DNA from: CAVXAE01 sp044225565
Lineage (GTDB): Bacteria > Pseudomonadota > Gammaproteobacteria > Steroidobacterales > Steroidobacteraceae
Direction: 5' to 3'
Assembly (NCBI GenBank): GCA_044225565.1
Contig: JBGAIL010000068.1
Coordinates: 1 to 22,885, forward strand
DNA: 22,885 nucleotides
Shown: positions 1-6,390 of the stretch, piece after piece
How the letters are laid out: each line of letters opens with the position of its first letter
Position numbering within the stretch: the first letter of the stretch is position 1
The notes under the pieces: model-generated
The model's input: only the letters and a program-made list of their open reading frames with translations
Told to the model about the DNA's origin: nothing
The model's database searches: none
Program-made: the position numbers and the translations under genes

Positions 1-209
1 CCTCGCCGTGCATGGCTCTCCGCGAGCTGCGCGATCTTGTTGTAAGCGCCGCGCAGCTTGAACGAGAAGACGGGCTGCAGGTCTTCGCGCTTGAGCAGTA
101 CGCGGTTGCCGAGCCGACGCGACAGGCGCGCCGCTTCATCCAGAGGCGAGCGGATGGCGACGTCATAGACGCGCGCCTTGCGGACTCGGTCGACGTAGGA
201 ATCGGTCAC
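1..209 (-). CDS. ilvA: threonine ammonia-lyase, biosynthetic (5' part only)
   Basis: This is the N-terminal 69 codons of a PLP-dependent threonine dehydratase, which makes 2-oxobutanoate for isoleucine synthesis. The window edge cuts the rest. The translation contains VLLKREDLQPVFSFKLRGAY at about residues 38-57. This is the diagnostic PLP-lysine segment of the family: the lysine in SFKLRGAY forms the Schiff base. I chose the GTG at 209-207 because it has a GGAAAG-like ribosome site just upstream and the family motif falls at its usual distance. No in-frame ATG lies upstream. It sits 60 bp downstream of the phosphoesterase gene on the same strand and could be co-transcribed with it. The C-terminal ACT-like regulatory domains cannot be seen, so biosynthetic rather than catabolic type is inferred from the N-terminal sequence. 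Confidence 0.88.
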   Translation of the reverse strand, partial: MTDSYVDRVRKARVYDVAIRSPLDEAARLSRRLGNRVLLKREDLQPVFSFKLRGAYNKIAQLAESHARR

Positions 210-269
210 GGCACTTTCCGGCGGACGATGGGGCCGGAAAGCTTAGCCATTCCCGCGGGGTCTTGCGAA

Positions 270-1016
270 TCAGCCCGGTGGAGCCGATGGCAGCTCGATC
301 AGCCGGAACGGCGGCCGGTCCGGAAAAGTGCGCATCAGGAGCGGCATGGCGACGTTGTAGACCGGAGTGCCGCCGCTGGTGCGGCCCTCGGGCGAGCCGT
401 GATGCGCATGGCCGTGGAACACTGCGTTCACCGGATGCCGGTTGAGCGGCTCCTCGAGCCTGCTGGTGCCGAGATAAGGAAAGATCTCGAGTGGCTCTCC
501 TTCCACGGTCGCCCGGATCGGAGAATAGTGCAGCACGGCGATGCGGCGCGGTGAGCGCAGCCGCGCGAGCGCCGCTTCGAGCTTCAGTGATTCGTCGATG
601 GCTTCCTGCACGAAACGCTTGATGCCCGGCTCGCCCCAGCCGCCCAGCGTGCCGCGCCCGAACCCGCCGGGAAATCCCTTCGCGCCCGCGTAGCCGATGC
701 CATCGATCTCGGTGGCCTCGCCGTCGAGCACTTTCACGCCGGCCTCGCACAGGATGCGCGTGACTTCCGCCTCCTGCCCCGACTCGAAATCGTGGTTGCC
801 GAGTACGGCCACCATCGGGATGCGCACCACGCTCAGCTCCTTGGCGAGGATCGCGGCTTCTTCAGGCAGCCCGTAGTCGGTGAGATCGCCACACAGCAAC
901 AGCGCGTCCGCCCGGTCGTTCACGGGCGAGAGCAGCGGTGCGAGCATACCCTGCGAAGTCTTCTTCACGTGCAGATCGCCCACCGCGGCCAGGCGCATGG
1001 CTTGCTTCTCTGTCAT
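270..1016 (-). CDS. calcineurin-like metallophosphoesterase
   Basis: A 248-residue protein with the full set of metallophosphoesterase signatures: GDLH (D14, H16), GDLTD (D44), GNHD (N74, H75), a lone histidine at H163 in LHYSP, and GHAHHG (H203, H205). These residues bind the two metals in the family, so it should be an active phosphatase or phosphodiesterase. The substrate cannot be told from sequence. No signal peptide is seen, so it is probably cytoplasmic. The ATG at 1016 has a GAGGG ribosome site about eight bases upstream. A second ATG at 998 would start directly before the first motif and is possible. It diverges from a nucleotidyltransferase-fold gene with only 40 bp between the starts, and ilvA lies downstream on the same strand. 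Confidence 0.85.
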   Translation of the reverse strand: MTEKQAMRLAAVGDLHVKKTSQGMLAPLLSPVNDRADALLLCGDLTDYGLPEEAAILAKELSVVRIPMVAVLGNHDFESGQEAEVTRILCEAGVKVLDGEATEIDGIGYAGAKGFPGGFGRGTLGGWGEPGIKRFVQEAIDESLKLEAALARLRSPRRIAVLHYSPIRATVEGEPLEIFPYLGTSRLEEPLNRHPVNAVFHGHAHHGSPEGRTSGGTPVYNVAMPLLMRTFPDRPPFRLIELPSAPPG

Positions 1017-1056
1017 CCCGGCATCCCTCGAAGTGGCGTGAAGGAGAGCAAATCAC

Positions 1057-1887
1057 ATGCCCGGCAAGGTTCCGGAACCGCTGACGCCGCAGACCCGTTC
1101 CTTCTATTGCGACGTGATCGACCGGCTCAACGCTGCGGGGGCGCCCTTCATGGTGGGCGGCGCCTACGCGCTCGCACCTTATACGGGCATCGAGCGGCAT
1201 ACCAAGGATTTCGACATCTTCGTGCGTCGCCGCGACTACGAGCGTGTGATGGCGGTGCTGCAGGCGCGCGGCTGCGCCACGGAGCTCACCTTCCCGCACT
1301 GGCTGGGCAAGGCGTTCTGCGGCGACGACTTCATCGACGTCATCTTCAGCTCGGGCAACGCGATCGCCGCGGTGGACGACGAATGGCTGGCGCATGCCGT
1401 GCCCGCGCAGGTGTTCGACCGGCCGGTGAAGCTCTGTGCGCCCGAGGAGATCATCTGGTCCAAGTCCTTCATCATGGAGCGGGAGCGCTTCGACGGCGCG
1501 GACATCATGCATCTGCTGCGCGCCCGCGCGGCGCGCCTCGACTGGGAGCGGCTGCTCCGGCGCTTCAATTCGAACTGGCGCGTGCTGCTGATGCACGTGA
1601 TCGCGTTCGGCTACGTGTACCCCGCCGAGCGCGCAACGATTCCGCAATGGGTGATGGACGAACTGCTCGCGCGCCTGCAGCGCGAGCAGCACTCACCGGC
1701 GCCGGTGGACAAGACCTGCCGCGGGACGATCCTGTCCCGGGAGCAATATCTCATCGACATCCATAAATGGGGCTACACGGACCCGCGACTAACGCCGCAC
1801 GGCGGCATGACCCCGCAGGACATCGCGCACTGGACGGACGCGATCGAAAGCTTCACGCCCCCCTGGTCGGGCGCACCGCGAACCTGA
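1057..1887 (+). CDS. nucleotidyltransferase-fold protein (AbiEii/MNT-like)
   Basis: A 276-residue protein. Residues 31-55 read FMVGGAYALAPYTG followed by RHTKDFDIFV, the GG...DxD nucleotidyltransferase signature (G34, G35, D51, D53). D94 in FIDVIF is a likely third carboxylate. Further on, K136 in WSKSF and the DGADIMHLL segment (145-153) resemble the helical part of AbiEii-type and minimal nucleotidyltransferases. The substrate is unknown: family members modify RNA, protein or small molecules, and some are toxins. The start is well supported by AAGGAGAG eight bases upstream of the ATG. The gene is divergent from the metallophosphoesterase. Its last 35 bp overlap, tail to tail, the end of the FHA gene. 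No antitoxin-like small gene is visible beside it. Confidence 0.72.
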   Translation: MPGKVPEPLTPQTRSFYCDVIDRLNAAGAPFMVGGAYALAPYTGIERHTKDFDIFVRRRDYERVMAVLQARGCATELTFPHWLGKAFCGDDFIDVIFSSGNAIAAVDDEWLAHAVPAQVFDRPVKLCAPEEIIWSKSFIMERERFDGADIMHLLRARAARLDWERLLRRFNSNWRVLLMHVIAFGYVYPAERATIPQWVMDELLARLQREQHSPAPVDKTCRGTILSREQYLIDIHKWGYTDPRLTPHGGMTPQDIAHWTDAIESFTPPWSGAPRT

Positions 1888-4222
1888 AGAGCGTGCGGCC
1901 GATGGTGACGGCATCGCCGTCCTTCAGCGTGTGCCGGGTGACGCGCCGGTTGTTCACCAGCACGCCATTGGTGCTGTTGAGATCTTCGACGATCGTATAG
2001 TTCGGCCCCGCCAGGATCACCGCGTGGTGGCGGCTGATGAACTTGGTCTCGATCTGCAGGTCGTTGTCCGAGGTGCGGCCGATGGTGGTCTTGCGGCTCA
2101 GCACATGCACTACCTCGGTCTCGCCATCCGTGCGGATGAGCAGGCGCACCGCGCCTTCCGGCACGATCTCGTGGTTGCCGGTGTTGCCGTTCGGGTCCAT
2201 CCGCTTGATGCTCTGCTGGATGTTGCCGAGCAGCACGGCGCTCTGCGCCGCCTCCTCTTCCAGCCTGCGGATGAAGGAATCACGCTGCGCGAGGGATTGC
2301 TTGGCTTCCTCGACGACCGAGCGCCATTCCTCGCTCGACCGGGTGATCTCCTCGAGTCGGGTGCTCTTCGCGCGCAGGTCCGTCTCGAGGCGATTGATGG
2401 CGTCTTCCGCGGCGCGCAGGTCCGATTCCAGCTCCTGCCGGCGCTCGAGCCCGCTGCGCAGCTCTTCCTGCAGCACTCGCGCGCTCTCGGCCTGATCGGC
2501 GACGTCGCCCTCGAGCTCGCGGACACGCTCTTCGGCGGTGCCGAGCTTGCTGGCACGGTCGTCGAGCTGCGCATCCCGCTCCTCGGCGAGCTGCTTCAGC
2601 TGCGCATCGCGCTCGGCAATCTGCGACTGCAGCTCGGTTTCGCTCTGGATGCGCTGCGCGTCGTTCTCCGCAATCCGCTTCTCCCATTCGCTCTCACGCT
2701 GCGCGAGTTGCGCGAGCAGCTCGGATTCGCGGGCCTCGAGCTCCGCGCGCAAGGTGGTCTCGCGTTCCGTGATCTGCGCGGTGAGCGAAGCCGTACGCTC
2801 ATCGAGAGCCGTTCGCAGTGCGCCGGTGCGCTCCTCGAGCGTGCGACGCGCGCCCGTGAGCTCGCCGCTGAGATCGGTGACGCTGTGCTTGCTCCTGGCC
2901 AGCGCCTCCTCGAGCTCCGCATATCTTGCGGCAGCGGTACGAGCCGTTTCCTCTTGCTCCGCCTGGCGCGTGGTGAACGAATCGATCTCCTCTTCGTTCC
3001 GCGCCTTCTGCTCCGCGAGCGAGACTTCCAGCGCGGTCATCTTCGATTGCAGCTCGTCGCGCTCGCGGCGCAGGCGGCCGATCTCCGACTGCCGCTCCGA
3101 AGCGAGCTCACCATGCTTCGCCGAGTCGGCTTCGAGGGTGACGACCCGTTCACTGCGGGCAGCGAGCGTCTCGGTGAGATCGGCGACGACGGCGTGCAGT
3201 TTCTGCTGCGCGCGATCCGAATGCTCGACCTGCTCGTTGCGCTGCGCCAGCGCCGCGGCCAGCGCGTTGATCTCGCGCTCGAGCGATCCGACGCGCTTGG
3301 TGCGCGCATCGAGCTCGGCGGCCAGCTCCGACTCGCGGGTCGCGGTCGCTTTCAGCTGACCCTCGATCTCCCCGAGCCGGGTGTCTCGCTTCTCGACTTC
3401 AGCGTCGAGCCCGACGATCTCGCCCATCCAGACGCCGCGCCGTCCTTCGTGGGACTGCAGAGCCTCGAGATAACTGGTGAGCCGCGCTTCGAGCTGCCGG
3501 GTTTCAGCGGTGGCAGCCGCGAGCGAACGGTCGCGCACGGCGATCTGCGAAGCGAGATCGTGGATGCGCGCCTGTTCCGCTTTCGACGCGGCCTCATGGG
3601 TTTCGATGGCGTGCTTCAGCTCCGCGGCCTTCGCATCGATGGCCTGCTGAAGCTCGGCCGCACGCGATTCGGCGGCGTGCCTGAGATCCGCTGCCTGCTT
3701 TTCCGCAGCGCTCCTGAGGCTGGCCGCCTCCGCTTCCGCGGTGCGGCGCAGCTCGGCGAGCTGGGTTTCGAGCTGCACGCGCTGCTGCGCGGCCTGCTCT
3801 TCGGCGGCGGCCATGCCGGCACGCGCAGCCGTGAGCTCCGTGGCGAGCGCGGCGGAGCGCAGCTCCACCGCCGCACGCTCGGCGCGCGACTCGGCGAGCT
3901 GATTCTCGATTTCAATGAGCCGCTGGCCCTTGCGCGTGAGCCGCTCCTCGACTTCGCGCAGGTTCGCGGACAGCGCACGCAGATCCATCTCGATCTGGGT
4001 GCGTTGCTGCTGTTCTTCGGCAGATGCGGCGGCGGCCACCATGGCCGCGGCGGTGCCGGCGGGAATGACCCAGGTGTCGGTGCTCGAGGCACGCTCTTCG
4101 TGGGCACCGAGGCTGAAAGTGCCGGTGGTCGCCTCGTACGCGGCGACGTCGAGCACTGGAAGCTCGGCGGTGGATTCGAGATCGGCCTCACTGGCCGCGG
4201 ATTTGCGCTTCTGCACGCTCAT
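1853..4222 (-). CDS. coiled-coil protein with C-terminal FHA domain
   Basis: A 789-residue protein. Residues 1-66 are of low complexity with no signal peptide. Residues about 67-670 are almost continuous charged coiled coil, rich in Glu, Ala, Arg and Gln. Residues 692-785 form an FHA domain with its hallmark residues: G715-R716, S730-R731-H732, and N752-G753 in LNSTNGVLV. FHA domains bind phosphothreonine peptides, so the protein probably docks onto a partner phosphorylated by a Ser/Thr kinase. No kinase or phosphatase gene of that type lies in the window. Two blocks of the coiled coil have an 11-residue period (listed separately). No membrane segment is seen, so a cytoplasmic scaffold or cytoskeletal role is inferred, not shown. 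The ATG at 4222 follows an AGGGGG ribosome site. The 3' end overlaps the convergent nucleotidyltransferase gene by 35 bp. Confidence 0.85.
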   Translation of the reverse strand: MSVQKRKSAASEADLESTAELPVLDVAAYEATTGTFSLGAHEERASSTDTWVIPAGTAAAMVAAAASAEEQQQRTQIEMDLRALSANLREVEERLTRKGQRLIEIENQLAESRAERAAVELRSAALATELTAARAGMAAAEEQAAQQRVQLETQLAELRRTAEAEAASLRSAAEKQAADLRHAAESRAAELQQAIDAKAAELKHAIETHEAASKAEQARIHDLASQIAVRDRSLAAATAETRQLEARLTSYLEALQSHEGRRGVWMGEIVGLDAEVEKRDTRLGEIEGQLKATATRESELAAELDARTKRVGSLEREINALAAALAQRNEQVEHSDRAQQKLHAVVADLTETLAARSERVVTLEADSAKHGELASERQSEIGRLRRERDELQSKMTALEVSLAEQKARNEEEIDSFTTRQAEQEETARTAAARYAELEEALARSKHSVTDLSGELTGARRTLEERTGALRTALDERTASLTAQITERETTLRAELEARESELLAQLAQRESEWEKRIAENDAQRIQSETELQSQIAERDAQLKQLAEERDAQLDDRASKLGTAEERVRELEGDVADQAESARVLQEELRSGLERRQELESDLRAAEDAINRLETDLRAKSTRLEEITRSSEEWRSVVEEAKQSLAQRDSFIRRLEEEAAQSAVLLGNIQQSIKRMDPNGNTGNHEIVPEGAVRLLIRTDGETEVVHVLSRKTTIGRTSDNDLQIETKFISRHHAVILAGPNYTIVEDLNSTNGVLVNNRRVTRHTLKDGDAVTIGRTLFRFAVRPTRGA
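2672..2836 (-). repeat. five 11-residue (hendecad) coiled-coil repeats, residues 463-517 of the FHA protein
   Basis: Five consecutive 11-residue units can be read in register, for example EERTGALRTAL, DERTASLTAQI, TERETTLRAEL and EARESELLAQL. Each ends in Leu or Ile and carries a charged residue-Arg pair at positions 2-3 or nearby. An 11-residue period predicts a right-handed or straight coiled coil rather than the usual left-handed heptad form. Confidence 0.75.
3602..3766 (-). repeat. five 11-residue (hendecad) repeats, residues 153-207 of the FHA protein
   Basis: Five in-register units: TQLAELRRTAE, AEAASLRSAAE, KQAADLRHAAE, SRAAELQQAID and AKAAELKHAIE. The Leu at unit position 6 (Leu158, 169, 180, 191 and 202) and the small or aliphatic core residues are kept in all five. 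This looks like internal duplication with drift. Confidence 0.75.
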
Positions 4223-4350
4223 TCAGGCGCGCCCCCTAGCATTTATGGCGCAAAAGTGTAGCGCGCGACCGCGCACGGACGCACGCGCCACGAGCGAAAT
4301 GTGAACGGGTTCGCGGAACCTGACATAAGCCCTGGCTCGACCACCCATCG
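4223..4350 (-). promoter_or_regulatory. intergenic region upstream of the FHA gene; weak promoter candidate
   Basis: These 128 bp separate the alpha/beta hydrolase stop from the FHA start, both on the minus strand. A TACACT hexamer (minus strand, 4260-4255) could be a -10 element, but I see no good -35 element 16-18 bases upstream. An AGGGGG ribosome site lies about ten bases before the FHA start. I see nothing else here. Confidence 0.25.
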
Positions 4351-4998
4351 TCAGCCGCGCAGGAAGTCCTTCAGCGCATTGGCCACCGCATCGGCTCCAG
4401 TCTCGAACAGTGTCGGGCCGTGGTCCGGCAGGTCCACGAAGCGGGCACGGGGCAGGCGATCCCGGATGCGCTGGGTGGATTCCCAAAGGTCGTCCCTGGG
4501 CCGCAGCACCATGGCGGTCTGGGCCGTCATGAGGCTCACCCGGTCACGCGCGACGTCCGGCACCCCCACGAGCGCGACCCGCTTGACCTGCTGCGGACGG
4601 GAGATGGCAAGCTCGATGGCGACGAGCGCACCGGAGTGATACCCGAGCACGTCGATCTGCCGGAACCGCATGGACTCCAGAAAGTCGCCGAGCGCGGCGG
4701 AGAGATCGCCCGCGGAGATGCGCTGCGCCGGAGCATCGGATTCGCCGCTGCCCGGCAGGTCCGGAGCATAGACGGAGCGGTCCCGCCCGGCGACGGGCAG
4801 GAATTTCTGGAAGAAGAGGCCGGTCATCCCCGCCGGATGCAGGCAGAGCAGCGGCGTCCCTTCCTCGAACCCGCCGCCTGGCGGGATGGCGTTGTGGACG
4901 TGTAACTGCCCGTATCTGCACTCGAAATAGCCGCGCCTCACACGCGGTTCGCTACTGCCCATGCGTTGGGTGACGGTTGGTCTGGCCATGCGCTGCAT
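4351..4998 (-). CDS. small alpha/beta-fold hydrolase, cap domain apparently absent
   Basis: The protein shows alpha/beta hydrolase order: LLCLHPAGMTG (oxyanion-hole region), YAPDLPGSGESD, a nucleophile elbow LGYHSGALVA, an acid-strand segment MVLRPRDDLW, and a C-terminal PDHGPTLFET holding the catalytic His. The elbow reads GYHSGA instead of the usual GxSxG, so the presumed serine is followed directly by Gly-Ala. Between the elbow strand and the acid strand there are only about 20 residues, where most relatives carry a cap of 60-100 residues, so the enzyme is very compact. The substrate is unknown. Start choice is uncertain: ATG 4998 (used here, weak GGGG-type site), ATG 4989, ATG 4962 just before the conserved part, or GTG 5049. 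It lies downstream of the VOC gene on the same strand. Confidence 0.72.
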   Translation of the reverse strand: MQRMARPTVTQRMGSSEPRVRRGYFECRYGQLHVHNAIPPGGGFEEGTPLLCLHPAGMTGLFFQKFLPVAGRDRSVYAPDLPGSGESDAPAQRISAGDLSAALGDFLESMRFRQIDVLGYHSGALVAIELAISRPQQVKRVALVGVPDVARDRVSLMTAQTAMVLRPRDDLWESTQRIRDRLPRARFVDLPDHGPTLFETGADAVANALKDFLRG

Positions 4999-5075
4999 AG
5001 TGCCGCGCCCCACCGTGGGAGGGAATCCCCGCTTTGTGGCGCGGTTCACGTCTGCGCATGGGAGTCGGCCAGCGT

Positions 5076-5105
5076 CTGCCGCCGGGCGGCGGCGCCCGAC
5101 GGCAG
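5076..5105. terminator. hairpin downstream of the VOC gene
   Basis: CTGCCGCCGGGC and GCCCGACGGCAG can pair over 12 positions with one C-A mismatch and a six-base loop. It begins about 25 bases after the VOC stop codon on the minus strand. No T-run follows on either strand, so it may be a Rho-assisted terminator or an RNA-end stabiliser. Confidence 0.4.
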
Positions 5106-5129
5106 TGGCTCAAGGGTCGCGCTTCGACT

Positions 5130-5522
5130 TCAGCGGCGGCGCTTCGCCCTCACGAGGCGACGCGCGGACTTGCGGGCGACTTTCTTCTTGCGCACGGCGG
5201 AGCGCCGATGTGCGGCGCCTGCCTTCTTCTTAGGCGCCGCGCTCTTCGCTTTCGCGGAGCGCTTCGACCTGGCGGCCCGTTTGCTGTTCGCAGCCGCGGC
5301 CGCACGAACCGCGGAACGCTTGCGGGACGCTTTCGCCTTCGCCACAGCTTTCTTGCGCGCCGCAGGTCGGCGCGCTGCCGCGCTGCGTGCCGCAGACTTT
5401 GGCTTGCTCGCCGGTGTCACGGCAGGCTTGGCAACAGGCGTGGCGGCCTCTTTGGCCAACGCCGCGCCAGACTTCGCTTTGGCGGGCTTTGCAGGTGCGG
5501 CAGGCTTCGCGGCTTTCGCCGT
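5130..5522 (-). repeat. low-complexity Lys/Arg/Ala-rich segment coding for an H1-like tail
   Basis: This is the 3' end of the VOC gene. The last 129 residues contain 46 Lys or Arg, 46 Ala and one acidic residue, with short motifs such as AKPAKAK, AARKKAVAKAKA and APKKKAG. The composition matches bacterial histone H1-like and AlgP-like tails. Codon-level redundancy also creates a long meaningless reading frame on the opposite strand. Confidence 0.85.
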
Positions 5523-6269
5523 CACTTCGTGCACGGCAAAAGCCGCACCCTGCGGATCGAGCATCTGCGCGATCCAGTCGCCGCCCGGCACTTCCATCGG
5601 GCCGTTGATCACGCGCCCGCCTGCGGCCTTCGCCGCATCCGTCGCCTCGTCGACGTCTTCCACGCGTACATAGGAGAGCCAGTGCGGCGCCAGGCCCGTG
5701 GGCGCGACATACATGCCCCCGATGTTCGTGCCATTGCGCCCGAACAGCTGGTAGAAGCCGATCTCGCCCATGTCATGCCGGTCGCCCTTCTCCCAGCCGA
5801 ACAGTTCCGAGTAGAAGCGCAGCGCCGCATCGAGGTCCGTGGTGCAGAGCTCGTGCCAGGAAAAATCACCCGGCACCTCCCATGCATCCTGGCCAGGCGC
5901 AGCGCCGTGCACGGCGAACACGACACCTTGCGGGTCCTGCAGCACGGCATAACTGCCACCGTTCGGAATTTGCGTGACGTCCCTGCAAACCGTGGCGCCG
6001 AGATCGCGAGCCGCGGCGACAGTCGCCGCGATGTCCGGCGTGCCGATGTAAGGCATCCAGTGCGATGCGGCCGGTGCCTGCTGCTCGGGCAGCGACATGA
6101 CGCCGCCCATGGGGCCCGCGCCGCCGACCCACAGCGTGTAGGAGCTGTCGAGCTCCCAGGGTTGGGTCTTCCAGCCGGCGACGCGCGGATAAAACTCACC
6201 GGCTCCGGTGGCATCGGTGGTCACGAGTTCGTGCCAGACAAACTGGCCTCGGTTCTGATCGCTGCTCAT
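5130..6269 (-). CDS. double-VOC (glyoxalase/CFP30B-like) protein with histone H1-like C-terminal tail
   Basis: A 379-residue protein in three parts. Residues 8-122 and 133-250 are two VOC domains, related by duplication: each opens with a WHEL motif (H13 and H139) and closes with DPQG followed by FAVH (D112-H121 and D238-H247). The pair resembles two-domain proteins of the CFP30B/27-kDa antigen kind, whose reaction is generally not known. Residues 251-379 are a strongly basic Ala/Lys/Arg/Pro tail with one acidic residue, as in H1-like nucleoid proteins. It may bind DNA or RNA; that is inference. The frame stays open to 6518, but the ATG at 6269 lies just before the first VOC domain and has AGGAC upstream, so longer starts are rejected. 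The gene diverges from the S9 peptidase gene. Confidence 0.85.
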   Translation of the reverse strand: MSSDQNRGQFVWHELVTTDATGAGEFYPRVAGWKTQPWELDSSYTLWVGGAGPMGGVMSLPEQQAPAASHWMPYIGTPDIAATVAAARDLGATVCRDVTQIPNGGSYAVLQDPQGVVFAVHGAAPGQDAWEVPGDFSWHELCTTDLDAALRFYSELFGWEKGDRHDMGEIGFYQLFGRNGTNIGGMYVAPTGLAPHWLSYVRVEDVDEATDAAKAAGGRVINGPMEVPGGDWIAQMLDPQGAAFAVHEVTAKAAKPAAPAKPAKAKSGAALAKEAATPVAKPAVTPASKPKSAARSAAARRPAARKKAVAKAKASRKRSAVRAAAAANSKRAARSKRSAKAKSAAPKKKAGAAHRRSAVRKKKVARKSARRLVRAKRRR

Positions 6270-6390
6270 GGGGATTCTGTCCTGTGTTGGAGGAAGCACG
6301 AGGGATCGGGGAGGCATCCCATTTTCCTCCGCCGCGTCGTACTGTAAATACCCCGGCAAAGAAGAAATCGCCGCGCATGAGAGGAACCCG
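6270..6390. promoter_or_regulatory. divergent intergenic region, VOC gene / S9 peptidase gene
   Basis: These 121 bp must carry promoters for both the VOC gene (minus) and the peptidase operon (plus). A TACTGTAAAT stretch near 6340 is the only AT-rich patch and could hold a plus-strand -10 element. No convincing -35 element or operator is visible. GAGAGG just before 6391 is the ribosome site of the peptidase. Confidence 0.3.

Noticed and set aside
270..1887. Firm call of a toxin-antitoxin system for the nucleotidyltransferase/phosphoesterase pair
   Set aside because: Known nucleotidyltransferase toxins have a specific partner (AbiEi-type or HEPN) that is absent here. Only the fold is supported.
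1931..4261. A 776-codon open frame on the plus strand opposite the FHA gene
   Set aside because: It mirrors the coiled-coil gene: GC-rich codons with few T-starting codons leave the antisense frame open. Its translation has no domain and the sense strand has a clear FHA domain.
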